The notes under the pieces: generated by a model
Databases searched by the model: none
Told to the model about the DNA's origin: nothing
Seen by the model: the letters and a program-made list of their open reading frames with translations, nothing else
Part shown: positions 28,008-36,506 of the stretch, piece after piece
Layout of the letters: each line of letters starts with the position of its first letter
Position numbering within the stretch: the first letter of the stretch is position 1
Assembly: GCA_963824475.1 (NCBI GenBank)
Contig: CAWGPR010000012.1
Location: 1,430,998-1,494,997, forward strand
Reading direction: 5' to 3'
Length of the DNA stretch: 64,000 nucleotides
DNA from: Roseiarcus sp963824475
Lineage (GTDB): Bacteria; Pseudomonadota; Alphaproteobacteria; Rhizobiales; Beijerinckiaceae
Program-made: the position numbers and the translations under genes

Positions 28008-29095
28008 CACGCCGCCTCGCGCGCGATCAGCGCGCGCTTGCGCTCGACCCCCCAGCGATAGCCGGAGAGGTCGCCGTCGGTGCGCACCACCCGATGGCAA
28101 GGGATCGCGACCGCAAGCGGGTTGGCGGCGCAAGCCTGCGCGACCGCCCGCACGGCTTTCGGCTGGCCGATCGCTCGCGCGATCTCCTTGTACGTCGCCG
28201 TCTTGCCGGGAGGTATTGCGCAAAGCGCCGCCCACACCCGCTGCTGGAACGCGGTGCCGCGGATGTCGAGCGGAAGATCGAGGCGCTGGGCAGGCGCCTC
28301 CACGAGGCCGACGACCTCAGCGACCATGCGCTCGAATTCGGCGTCGCCGCCTTCAAGCTCCGCGTTCGGAAAGCGGTCCTGCAACTCGCGCACGAGCCCA
28401 TGCGGGTCGTCGCCGAGCAGAATCGCGCACACGCCCTTGTTGGTGGCGGCGACCAGCACGGCGCCGAGCGACGCCTGCCCGACCGCGAAGCGGATTGCCG
28501 CGCCCGCGCCGCCGCGCCTGACCGCGCTTGGGGTCATGCCGAGCCGCGCCGCCGTGCTCTCGTAGAAGCGGCTCGAAGAGTTGAACCCGGCGTCGTAGAT
28601 CGCTTCGGTGACCGTCCCCGCGGTGCGCAGCTTGTCGGCCGCGCGGCGCGCCCGCATCTCCGCCGTATAGGCCTTCGGAGTCACGCCGGTGATCGTCTTG
28701 AACACGCGGTGAAAGTGATACGGGCTCAAGCCCACGCTCGCCGCGAGCTCGGCGAGCTTGGGCGCCTCCTCGGCCAATTCGATCTCAGCGCACGCCCGCT
28801 TGACCGCCTCGACCTGCGGATCGGGCGCGCCGAGCTTGTCGGGCCGGCAGCGCTTGCAGGCGCGGTAGCCCGCCTTCTCCGCCTCCGCCACGCTCGAAAA
28901 GAACGAGACGTTCTCCCGCTTCGCCGGCCGGGAGGCGCAGCTCGGCCGGCAATAGATTCCGGTGGTGCGGACGGCGAAGATGAGCTTGCCGTCGAAGGCC
29001 GGATCGCGGCGGGCGACCGCGTCCCACCAGCGCTCTCCGTCGCCGGCGGGCGCCCTCAGGGCCTTGGGGCGCGCTTCGGTCATGGGCATAGACAT
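28007..29095 (-). CDS. ada: Bifunctional Ada: methyl-phosphotriester sensor regulator and O6-methylguanine-DNA methyltransferase
   Basis: 362 aa, full length. The N-terminal Ada zinc domain has the four Cys in IYCRPSCASR and YRACKRCRPD (about residues 49-88). An AraC-type helix-turn-helix follows (SVGLSPYHFHRVFKTITG, about 118-136). The methyltransferase active site is AVAIPCHRVVRTDGDLSGYR near residue 330. By family knowledge, Ada senses phosphotriester methylation and induces its own operon. Here that operon includes the downstream 2OG oxygenase, coupled by stop/start overlap. Confidence 0.97.
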   Translation of the reverse strand: MSMPMTEARPKALRAPAGDGERWWDAVARRDPAFDGKLIFAVRTTGIYCRPSCASRPAKRENVSFFSSVAEAEKAGYRACKRCRPDKLGAPDPQVEAVKRACAEIELAEEAPKLAELAASVGLSPYHFHRVFKTITGVTPKAYTAEMRARRAADKLRTAGTVTEAIYDAGFNSSSRFYESTAARLGMTPSAVRRGGAGAAIRFAVGQASLGAVLVAATNKGVCAILLGDDPHGLVRELQDRFPNAELEGGDAEFERMVAEVVGLVEAPAQRLDLPLDIRGTAFQQRVWAALCAIPPGKTATYKEIARAIGQPKAVRAVAQACAANPLAVAIPCHRVVRTDGDLSGYRWGVERKRALIAREAA

Positions 29096-29288
29096 AAGGA
29101 TGGCTCCGGGGTTTGTCTTGCTTCCCCGTCTACGCCGATCGGCGCGCGACCGAACTCCGGAGCTTGCTGTCTAATTTTTCCCGGCCCTTGACAGTCCGCT
29201 GCCTAGTCGATCGGCCGCGTCGAGGGTCAGTGCGTTCCGGTCAGAATGAGAGAAGGCCAACGATCCGCTTCCACATCGGAATCGTCGT

Positions 29289-29486
29289 TCAGATGGCTTC
29301 GTACTCGATCTTGCGGGCCTCGGTGACGCGGCGCGAAGCGTCCAGAATCTCGAGGCCAACGAGGTCGCCATGCTCGTCGTAGTCGAGAATCACGCCAGGC
29401 TTATCCTCGTCGCTCTCGGCCACCGCGACGCCTTCTTTGAGAATGACGCTAAGCGAATCCGTATGCCGATCGTAGGCGATCTTCAT
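29289..29486 (-). CDS. DUF2283-family small protein
   Basis: 65 aa. The family pattern is clear: KIAYDRHTDSLSVIL, then GVILDYDEHGDLVGLEILDASRRV. The start at 29486 has a good ribosome-binding site (GGAGAAGG, 7 bases upstream), so a longer upstream frame is not needed. Such proteins are often encoded just after a DUF4258 gene. Here the DUF4258 gene is at 30902 on the same strand with a transposase in between. A toxin-antitoxin-like role for the pair is inference only. Confidence 0.85.
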   Translation of the reverse strand: MKIAYDRHTDSLSVILKEGVAVAESDEDKPGVILDYDEHGDLVGLEILDASRRVTEARKIEYEAI

Positions 29487-29568
29487 GATAGCCTTCTCCA
29501 ATGAGCTTCTTGCATAATCCCTTGAGCGAGGTGAATTTTCCTGCGCCGGGCGGGTGCACCTAGCTGGG

Positions 29569-30813
29569 TCAGGCAGGGGCGGTCCTGTAGTCGACGACAC
29601 GGATGATCTGATCAACGGCGAGGGCGACGATGCCGAACATGAGATGGCATTTGACCTTGAGTGCGCCGCGGACGCGGAGAAATCTGGCGCCGAACTCGTC
29701 TTTCAGACGGGCGTTGACGCGTTCGGCCATGGTGCGGAAATCGTAGATCAGGTCGTCGAAGTCGGGCCTGTGGATGAGCTTCAGGCGCTCGACTTCGCGG
29801 CCCCATTCGGCCTTGGCTTGGTGGTCGGCGCGAAAGTTGCGGTCGACGATAGGAGCGTGGCCCAGCGTCCGGCTCTGGTCGTGGATCGCGGCGGCGTCGT
29901 AGGCGGCGTCCATGAGATCGTAGAGATAGGCGACGCGGGCGCTCGTCATGGTCATCAAGGGAATGGCGGCCTGGCTGTCGTGGACGGAGGCCGAGGTCAG
30001 CACGCAGGAGACTGGGATTTGGCCGCAGGCCACGTCGATGTGGAGTTTGTACCCGGTCCAGGTCTCTTTGTAGCCCTTGCTGTTTTTCTTGCAGCCGACG
30101 TCGCAGGCGGTGGGCAGGTCGGCGAGCATCTGGCTGAGGTTCTGCGTGACCTGCCGCTTGAGACGCGTCGGCTCCGGCCTCGGACGCTGTTCGCCCTTGC
30201 GTGGACGTCCGCGCTTGCGCGGCGGCGCGGGATTATCGGGCGCCGGGGGATCGTCTTTGCCGTCGTTGGCCGTGTTCTGGACCGGCTTCTCGCGCGCTTC
30301 GATCTCGGTGGCGTCGCGCGCGATCGCCCCGATGATGCGTCCCCCGAGCGCACGCTCGATCAGCGCGGCGTGGATCTTGTCTGGCAGCGCGCCGCGCGCG
30401 AATTCGGCGAACGCCCGGGAAAACGTGGCTTCGGAAGGCACTTGCGAGCGTCGCTCCCAGCCGAGGATGCGACGCAGGGACTTGTCGACGTCGAGGCGCT
30501 CGATCAGGGCGCTGGTGGTGGGAACGCCCAGGACCGCCTTGGCCACGAAAGCTCGGGCGAGGGCGCGGCGGTCCTCGGGCGGCCGGCCCGGCCCCCTGGG
30601 CGGCTCAGGAACGAACGCTTCGAGGCCGATCACGTCGAGCGTGGTGACGAGACGGCCCAACGCTTCGGTGATCGGATCGTTGTCCTCGCGCATCCAAGGG
30701 AACAAAAAGCCCTGGATGTAGCTCCAGCGAGCCTTCATCGCGTCGAGAGGGTCGTCTGTCATGTCTACAGCCACGGCTGAAGCAAATCGGTTTCTACGAT
30801 AACAGCGCCACAC
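29569..30813 (-). CDS. DDE transposase of an insertion sequence (IS4/IS5 superfamily)
   Basis: Up to 414 aa; the ATG at 30762 (MTDDPLDAMKARW) is an equally good start. An N-terminal helical domain (DUF772-like, VPSEATFSRAFAEF) precedes a Pro/Arg/Lys-rich linker (DNPAPPRKRGRPRKG). The DDE core has Asp in GAIARDATEIEAR, Asp in YDLMDAAYDAAAIHD and Glu in AERVNARLKDEFG. It is uninterrupted, so the element may be active. Exact terminal inverted repeats could not be found by eye in 29487-29568 or 30814-30901. It separates the DUF4258 and DUF2283 genes. The right flank is markedly AT-rich. Confidence 0.88.
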   Translation of the reverse strand: MWRCYRRNRFASAVAVDMTDDPLDAMKARWSYIQGFLFPWMREDNDPITEALGRLVTTLDVIGLEAFVPEPPRGPGRPPEDRRALARAFVAKAVLGVPTTSALIERLDVDKSLRRILGWERRSQVPSEATFSRAFAEFARGALPDKIHAALIERALGGRIIGAIARDATEIEAREKPVQNTANDGKDDPPAPDNPAPPRKRGRPRKGEQRPRPEPTRLKRQVTQNLSQMLADLPTACDVGCKKNSKGYKETWTGYKLHIDVACGQIPVSCVLTSASVHDSQAAIPLMTMTSARVAYLYDLMDAAYDAAAIHDQSRTLGHAPIVDRNFRADHQAKAEWGREVERLKLIHRPDFDDLIYDFRTMAERVNARLKDEFGARFLRVRGALKVKCHLMFGIVALAVDQIIRVVDYRTAPA

Positions 30814-30901
30814 CTGAACAACAATCTAAATATATTTCACTATCCTACTTGACAACGATAACAACCGCTCTAAATACTATAGCCTTACCCGACTGAATTC
30901 G

Positions 30902-31159
30902 TCAATCTATTTGCAAGAGGCTCCAATATTTGTCGATTTTGCTCGTCCGGTAGACGGTGACGACCTCGACCGGGCTTCGATCCACCTCGACAAACACCCG
31001 AACCAGGTAGCGCCTCCCCGCGAACTCGATCCTTGAATGCACTACCTCACGTCCGGGCCGCACGACCATACGCTGCTCGGGTTCGGCAAGAACTTGGCGG
31101 ACTGTCGCCTCGTCAAGCCCTCGCCGCTGAAGCTCCGAGATAGCGTGCGGCGTCAGCAC
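30902..31159 (-). CDS. DUF4258-family small protein (GTG start)
   Basis: 85 aa from a GTG at 31157-31159. The layout matches DUF4258: an N-terminal helix TPHAISELQRRGLDEATVRQVL, then VVHSRIEFAGRRYLVRVFVEV and the C-terminal strand VEVVTVYRTSKIDKYW. The fold is RelE/BrnT-like by family knowledge. Its usual partner type, DUF2283, is found 1.4 kb further along on the same strand behind the transposase. Toxicity is not demonstrated. Confidence 0.8.
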   Translation of the reverse strand: MLTPHAISELQRRGLDEATVRQVLAEPEQRMVVRPGREVVHSRIEFAGRRYLVRVFVEVDRSPVEVVTVYRTSKIDKYWSLLQID

Positions 31160-31936
31160 GAAGTCCAGGATCGGGACAGCCTTACCCTTTCATCGAAGCG
31201 ATTGGGCGATGGGTAGCACGGATAATCCTTCCCAGGATAGGCCAACGGCAGTGTCTACCATGCCCATCCAGGCCATGCGCCGATCGCGTCGCATGCGGGC
31301 CGGCGATCGAGCACCAAACAGGGCGAGGGCGCCGATTGATTTTCAGAGGTTGATAATCGTAGTGGCCTCACGCAGCGGCTGAGGCTCGATTTTACCTATC
31401 GAAGAAATGCGATCGAACTGACCAGATCACATGTTCTTCTTGCTGTAGATCACTGCGACTGGCAGCGCCAGCACGGGGTGGAACCCCGCGACAGCTTGTG
31501 AGGGCGTCATGGCCGCCCCCCGGACTGGGATCCGGGGGTGTCCCGACAGGTCAAAAACAAGGGGCAAGAGAGCAGCGCGCACAAGGCCTTGTTCTTGCAG
31601 GACCTTACTGCCAGTAGAGGCGATGTCGGACTCGTCATTGAGATGGTAGGGAGTGGATGGCCGGGTCAAGCCAGGTCAAGCCTATGGTCAAGCCCGGCCA
31701 TGACCGCCAAAGATCGATCGCCCGGGTTGGCGACGCGTCGCCAACAGGTAACTATAAGAACCAAGCGAGTTGCTGCTTTTCCTTGACAAAACCAGAAATT
31801 CGCGCTATGTATGTTCCTATCAGCAGAATCCAGGTCCCGCTCGACGGCAGCCGGGCGAGGCGAAGAGAAGCTGTGCTGTTTGAAACGTTGGACCGACAAC
31901 CCGCCACGCGAATTGAGAAGGAGCGAAATGCTTTTA
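31160..31936. other. Gene-free region with a REP-like palindrome
   Basis: No supported gene in about 780 bases; the short open frames here have no recognisable family. ATGGCCGGG at 31658-31666 pairs with CCCGGCCAT at 31693-31701, with GTCAAGCC repeated in the loop, which looks like a partly duplicated REP. A smaller unit, GGATCCGGGGGTGTCCC, lies near 31530. The region is probably intergenic debris around the nearby insertion sequence. Confidence 0.5.
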
Positions 31937-32069
31937 CTTGAATCGGCCGTAACCCATTGAAAAGTCCCAATTCGGAAAAGTAAACGCCAGTAGATGAAAG
32001 CGAATTTGCTGCTACCTGCTTGCATTTATTTGCATTTGCTTGCACCGAATTCGCGTTCTGGTTGAATCC
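31937..32069 (+). repeat. Dispersed ~135-bp repeat, copy A
   Basis: Starts with TTGAATCGGCCGTAACCCAT and TGAAAAGTCC, passes through an AT-rich middle with iterated TTGCATTT/TTTGCATTTGCTTGCA, and ends in TTCTGGTTGAATCC. A second copy in the same orientation is at 55737-55878. The first 30 bases are nearly identical and the ends agree, while the middle has diverged. It abuts the 3' side of mutS. Confidence 0.8.
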
Positions 32070-32113
32070 GGGGCTTTCGGCGCTCCGCCGGCAGGGGCAG
32101 GCGACGACAGGTT

Positions 32114-34810
32114 TCACTTGGCCCCGCCGTCGAACAGCCGCTTCAACCTGTAGAGGGCCTCGAGCGCCTCGCGCGGGCTTAATGCGTCGGGGTCAAGCGC
32201 TGTGAGCGCCGCGCGCACCTCGTCAGGCGCGGGCGGGGAAGGCGGCTCGCGCGGCTCATAGGAGAAGAGCGGCAGCGCGTCGAGCGAGCCGCTCGAGCGC
32301 GAGGCCTCGAGGCCGCCGAGCACCTGGCGGGCGCGCTTGACCACGGATGGCGGCAGCCCCGCGAGCTTCGCGACCTGAATGCCGTAGGAGCGGTCGGCCG
32401 CGCCATGCACCACCTCATGCAGGAACGCCAGCGTCCCCTTGAACTCGGTGACCCGCATGGTGAGGTTGACGAGCCGAGGCAGCGTCTCGGCGAGCCCGGT
32501 CAGTTCGTGGAAGTGGGTGGCGAACAGCGCCCGCGAACGGTTGACGGCGCTCAAGTGCTCGACGCAGGCGTAGGCGATCGAGAGCCCATCGAAGGTCGCC
32601 GTGCCGCGGCCGATCTCGTCCAGGATCACCAGCGAGCGCTCGCTGGCCTGATTGAGAATCGCCGCCGTCTCGACCATTTCGACCATGAAGGTCGAGCGCC
32701 CGCGCGCCAGATCGTCCGCCGCGCCGACGCGCGAGAACAGCCGGTCGACGATTCCAATGTGGGCGCGGGCCGCCGGCACATAGGCGCCCATTTGCGCAAC
32801 GAGCGCGATCAGCGCGTTCTGCCTGAGATAGGTCGATTTTCCCGCCATGTTGGGGCCGGTGACGATGGCGATGCGCCCGCCCTGCCCCGGTTCGCCCGAG
32901 AGATCGCAGTCGTTGGCGACGAACGGCTCGCCCGCCTCTTTCAGCGCCGCCTCGACCACGGGATGGCGCCCGCCTTCGATTTTGAAGCTCAGCGAAGCGT
33001 CGACCAGCGGGCGGGTCCAATTGCGCTTGACCGCGAGCTCCGCGAGCGCGGCGGCGACGTCGATCTCGGCCAGCGCCGCCCCGAAGCCGCGCAAGCGCTC
33101 GCCCTCCGCGAGGCAGGCCTGGCGCAGGCGCTCGAACGCCTCGAGTTCGACCGCGAGCGCTCGGTCGGCCGCGGAGGCGATACTCTGCTCGAGATCAGTG
33201 AGCGCGTTGGTGGTGAAGCGCATCGCGCCGGCCATCGTCTGGCGATGGATGAAGGTCGCGTTGAGCGGGGGCTTGAGCAGCGTCTCGCCAGCGGCCTGAG
33301 GCGTCTCGATGTAGTAGCCGAGAAAGTTGTTGTGCTTGATCTTGAGCTGCCTGACGCCCGCCTCATTGGCGTAGGACGCCTGCAACTCGGCGATGACGCG
33401 GCGGCTTTCGTCGCGCAGGCTGCGCGCCTCATCGAGCGCTGTCAGGGCGCTCGCGCGAACGAACCCGCCGTCGCGCTTAAGCAGCGGCAGATCGTCGGCG
33501 AGCGTGGCCTCGAGATCACGCTCAAGTTCGGCGCAACCGGCGCGCAGCCGTGCATAGGCGCTAAGGAGTTCGGACGGGAGATCCTGGGCGGCTTCGAGAA
33601 TGCTGGCCAGCGTCGCCGCGGCGGCGAGCCCATCGCGAATGGCGGCAAGGTCGCGCGGACCGCCGCGATCGAGGCTCAAGCGCGAGAGAGCGCGCAGAAA
33701 ATCGGGCGCGTGCATGAGCGCCCGACGCAGGGCGTCGCGCATCGGCGCCGCCTCGACCAGGAATTCAAGCGAATCGAGCCGGCGATTGATGGCCTCAGGA
33801 TCAGTCAGCGGACTCGCCAGCCGCTCGGCGAGCAGGCGCGCCCCCGCAGGGGTCACGGTCAGATCGATCGTCGCCAGAAGCGAGCCGTCGCGCGCTCCGC
33901 TCAACGTTCGCGTGAGCTCGAGGTTGGCGCGGGTCGCGGGATCGATTTCGAGACTCGCCCCCCGCGCGCGCCGCGTTGGAGCGGAGAGCGCAGGCCGGGC
34001 CTCGAACTGGGTACGCTTGATATAGGCCAGCGCGAGCGCGGCGGCGGCGATCTCGGCGCGGGTGAACGCGCCGAAGCCATCGAGGGTTTCGACGCCGTAG
34101 AACTCGCAGACCCGCCGTTCGGCCGCCGCGACATCGCCGCCGTCGCGCGCGAGCGGCGTGGCCGGAACGCGCATGGCGCCGACGATCTGGGAGAACGACG
34201 GTTCGTCGTACACGGCTTGCGAAGCGACGACCTCGCTCGGCTCCAGCCGCGCAATCTCCGCGGCAAGGCCCGGTTCGTCCGTCTCGCTGAGCGCGATCGC
34301 CCCCGTCGACAGATCGAGGGCGGCGAGTCCGTAAGTCTGCCGTCCCTCGCTCGAACGCACCTTCTGGACGGCCGCCAAAAGACGCGCGCGGCCCGGCTCC
34401 AGCAGCCGCTCTTCGGTGATCGTGCCGGGCGTGACCAGCCGAACGACGTCGCGCCTGACGACAGACTTTGCGCCCCGTTTTTTCGCTGCCGCCGGGTCTT
34501 CCAGCTGGCCGCAGACGGCGACGCGATGGCCGAGCGCGATCAGCCGGTTGAGGTAGTCGTCGGCGCGCTCGATTGGGACCCCGCACATGCGGATGTCCTC
34601 GCCCTCGTGCTTGCCGCGCTTGGTGAGGACGATGCCGAGGGCCCGGCTCGCGATTTCCGCGTCATCGAAGAACAGCTCGTAGAAATCGCCCATCCGGTAG
34701 AACAACAGGCAGCCCGGGTTGGCCGCCTTGATTTCGAAATACTGGGCCATCATCGGCGTGAGGCGCGCGCTGGCGGCGTCGGAATTGGGGCTGTCGCTGG
34801 AGGCGTCCAT
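32114..34810 (-). CDS. mutS: DNA mismatch repair protein MutS
   Basis: 898 aa from the ATG at 34810; an open frame continues upstream but lacks homology. The mismatch-binding Phe-x-Glu is in FYRMGDFYELFFDDA (about residues 40-54). The ATPase domain has the Walker A segment GPNMAGKSTYLRQ (about 655) and the DEIGRGTATFDG Walker B/signature region. The C-terminal domain is present to its end. It acts with MutL in replication error repair. No mutL is in this window. Confidence 0.98.
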   Translation of the reverse strand: MDASSDSPNSDAASARLTPMMAQYFEIKAANPGCLLFYRMGDFYELFFDDAEIASRALGIVLTKRGKHEGEDIRMCGVPIERADDYLNRLIALGHRVAVCGQLEDPAAAKKRGAKSVVRRDVVRLVTPGTITEERLLEPGRARLLAAVQKVRSSEGRQTYGLAALDLSTGAIALSETDEPGLAAEIARLEPSEVVASQAVYDEPSFSQIVGAMRVPATPLARDGGDVAAAERRVCEFYGVETLDGFGAFTRAEIAAAALALAYIKRTQFEARPALSAPTRRARGASLEIDPATRANLELTRTLSGARDGSLLATIDLTVTPAGARLLAERLASPLTDPEAINRRLDSLEFLVEAAPMRDALRRALMHAPDFLRALSRLSLDRGGPRDLAAIRDGLAAAATLASILEAAQDLPSELLSAYARLRAGCAELERDLEATLADDLPLLKRDGGFVRASALTALDEARSLRDESRRVIAELQASYANEAGVRQLKIKHNNFLGYYIETPQAAGETLLKPPLNATFIHRQTMAGAMRFTTNALTDLEQSIASAADRALAVELEAFERLRQACLAEGERLRGFGAALAEIDVAAALAELAVKRNWTRPLVDASLSFKIEGGRHPVVEAALKEAGEPFVANDCDLSGEPGQGGRIAIVTGPNMAGKSTYLRQNALIALVAQMGAYVPAARAHIGIVDRLFSRVGAADDLARGRSTFMVEMVETAAILNQASERSLVILDEIGRGTATFDGLSIAYACVEHLSAVNRSRALFATHFHELTGLAETLPRLVNLTMRVTEFKGTLAFLHEVVHGAADRSYGIQVAKLAGLPPSVVKRARQVLGGLEASRSSGSLDALPLFSYEPREPPSPPAPDEVRAALTALDPDALSPREALEALYRLKRLFDGGAK

Positions 34811-34896
34811 CGCCTCAAGCCTAGCAAATCGGCCGGGGCGGCGCAGCGCCGCCGCGCTCGCTATCCACGGGTCGCAAAGCCGGCTTAGCCGGACGC

Positions 34897-35883
34897 TTAT
34901 TGCCGGGCTTGTTTCTCCAGCAACCGGTTCTTGATGAGCCACGCGGCGCCGCGGTTCCAGGAATAGTTCGCCCCGATGCGGAGGTCGGTCTGCTCGACCG
35001 CGAGCACAGAACCGGTTCGCGCGTCGCGAAGCTTGAAGGTGACGGCGTAATCGGTGCGGGTGATGCGGCTCACGATCCCAACAAGAGATTGGTCTGCGCC
35101 AAGCTTTCGAGCGATCGCGGCGTCGCAACCGTCGCATTTGTGCAGGCTGTGGGCAGTCACGTCGGGCGCGTCGGCGTTGCTGACGTCAACAAGGCTGTAT
35201 CGGCCGGATTCAGTGAGCAGTCGACGCACGGTCTCGGTCGCCAGCCTCAGTTGCTCCCGGTCTTGGTCGCTTTCGGGGATGATCCCGGCGCCGCCGCTGA
35301 AATCCTCCAGCTCGAAGTCGAAGACGGCAATCTTGACCGGCGCAATAGCGGTGGCCTGTTTACCGAACGTCGGCGCAGACTGGAGAACGTCGCGCGCGAC
35401 AAAGGATTCCGCCTTTTGCCACGCCTCGTCCGTGTCTCCGCGAAATGTCACCAACCGGTCAAAAACAATCCGGCCCTGCTCCTCGTCGGTGATTTCGATC
35501 TTCGCCCACTGAATGAGGGAGCTCATTTTGTGCACGCCGCCAAGCAGGACGAGCTTGGCGCCTGCGGCCCGCGCCGCCTTCTGCAGCTCGAAAGGATTCA
35601 TCGCCGGCTCGCACGGCGCAGACCCGCAGGACAGCGGAACGATGCGGTACTGGCCGTTCGCCGCGAGATCGTGCTGCAAGGCGCTCACAAAATCAGCGGC
35701 GCGCCGTTGATGAGCCGCCGTCTGATCCTTCGGCTCGCCGGAAGTGTCGACATATTCGAGATTGAGGACCGCCAGCGCAACGGGCTGCGTCGGCGCAACA
35801 TCGGCTTGCGCGCATTGCCCGCCGAGCGCGGCCGCCAAGGCCGCCGCCGCGAATGCTGCAATGGAACGGAATACGCTTTGCAT
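34897..35883 (-). CDS. Exported protein with two DUF3280/DUF2380-like repeats
   Basis: 328 aa with a signal peptide ending near CAQA (about residue 27). Two related halves are visible. The first is LAVLNLEYVDTSGEP...VLLGGVHKMSSLIQWAKIEI...GDTDEAWQKAESFVARDVL. The second is IAVFDFELEDFSGGAG...KCDGCDAAIARKLGADQSLVGIVSRI...IGANYSWNRGAAWLIKNRLL. Most family members have a single unit, so this looks like an internal duplication. A CDGCDAA motif in the second half matches CGSAPCEP in the first only loosely. The function of the family is unknown. Confidence 0.72.
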   Translation of the reverse strand: MQSVFRSIAAFAAAALAAALGGQCAQADVAPTQPVALAVLNLEYVDTSGEPKDQTAAHQRRAADFVSALQHDLAANGQYRIVPLSCGSAPCEPAMNPFELQKAARAAGAKLVLLGGVHKMSSLIQWAKIEITDEEQGRIVFDRLVTFRGDTDEAWQKAESFVARDVLQSAPTFGKQATAIAPVKIAVFDFELEDFSGGAGIIPESDQDREQLRLATETVRRLLTESGRYSLVDVSNADAPDVTAHSLHKCDGCDAAIARKLGADQSLVGIVSRITRTDYAVTFKLRDARTGSVLAVEQTDLRIGANYSWNRGAAWLIKNRLLEKQARQ

Positions 35884-35916
35884 GGGCGCCTCCTTCTGAC
35901 CTTCGAGCGAGAGGCC

Positions 35917-36478
35917 TCACGCCGCGGACGCCAGCGCGTCCCGCCGCGTCTTCATCGCCTTGGCGGCCATCGTATAGCCGCCGCCGGCGCCGTCAACGAA
36001 ATGAACATGGCCCCGCTCGGTAACCGAAGGTGCAAAGCACGTCACTTGCGCCGCTTCATGGCGGAACGCGCCCCAGTGCGCATAATCTTCGGCTGCGGCG
36101 AGCCGCGCCTCGAGCTTATCTCCGAATTCCGCCGTGCAATCGAGCGTCATACGCAGCCCGTCATCGAATTTGCGAAAGTCGGCGTTGGCGACGAGGTCGT
36201 TCTTATACGAGGTCGCGTCGACGCCAGGTCCTTTGAGCTTCAGACCGAAGAAGACGGTCAGCCACGGCCTGCGTCGAGTGAACGACGTCGGCGAAGCCGA
36301 CGACCCAGTCGTCCGGCAGCGGCCTATAGTTCTCGGCCCTCACCGCGTCGGCAAAATTGTCGAGAACCGGGATCGAACTGTAGAAGTCTCCCGCCACGGA
36401 CGCTTGTCTCCAGCATGGGCGCTTGTACCCCGCCCGAAGCGCGATTTTAGCCGGAACCTGCCCCGTCCGCGAACGCAA
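35917..36478 (-). pseudogene. DUF3095 (adenylate-cyclase-like) pseudogene with internal deletion
   Basis: The 5' part reads DFYSSIPVLDNFADAVRAEN then YRPLPDDWVVGFADVVHSTQAVA, the start of DUF3095 proteins. After about 36265 a different frame carries the family's C-terminal part: WLTVFFGLKLKGPG, NADFRKFDDGLRMTLDC and ERGHVHFVDGAGGGY. Intact members are roughly 380-400 aa; here only the two ends remain, joined out of frame. A large internal deletion plus frameshift is the simplest reading. Confidence 0.75.
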
Positions 36479-36506
36479 AAAGCCGCCCCGGTCGGCGAGC
36501 GCCCAA

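Noticed and set aside
29520..30880. Terminal inverted repeats of the DDE insertion sequence
   Set aside because: Several candidate ends were compared by eye but none matched convincingly, so no element boundary is reported.
31427..31786. Short frames in the 31.2-31.9 kb spacer
   Set aside because: They run through REP palindromes and have no homology.
32405..34888. 827-codon plus-strand frame opposite mutS
   Set aside because: Mirror frame of mutS rich in Arg and Asp; no known domain.
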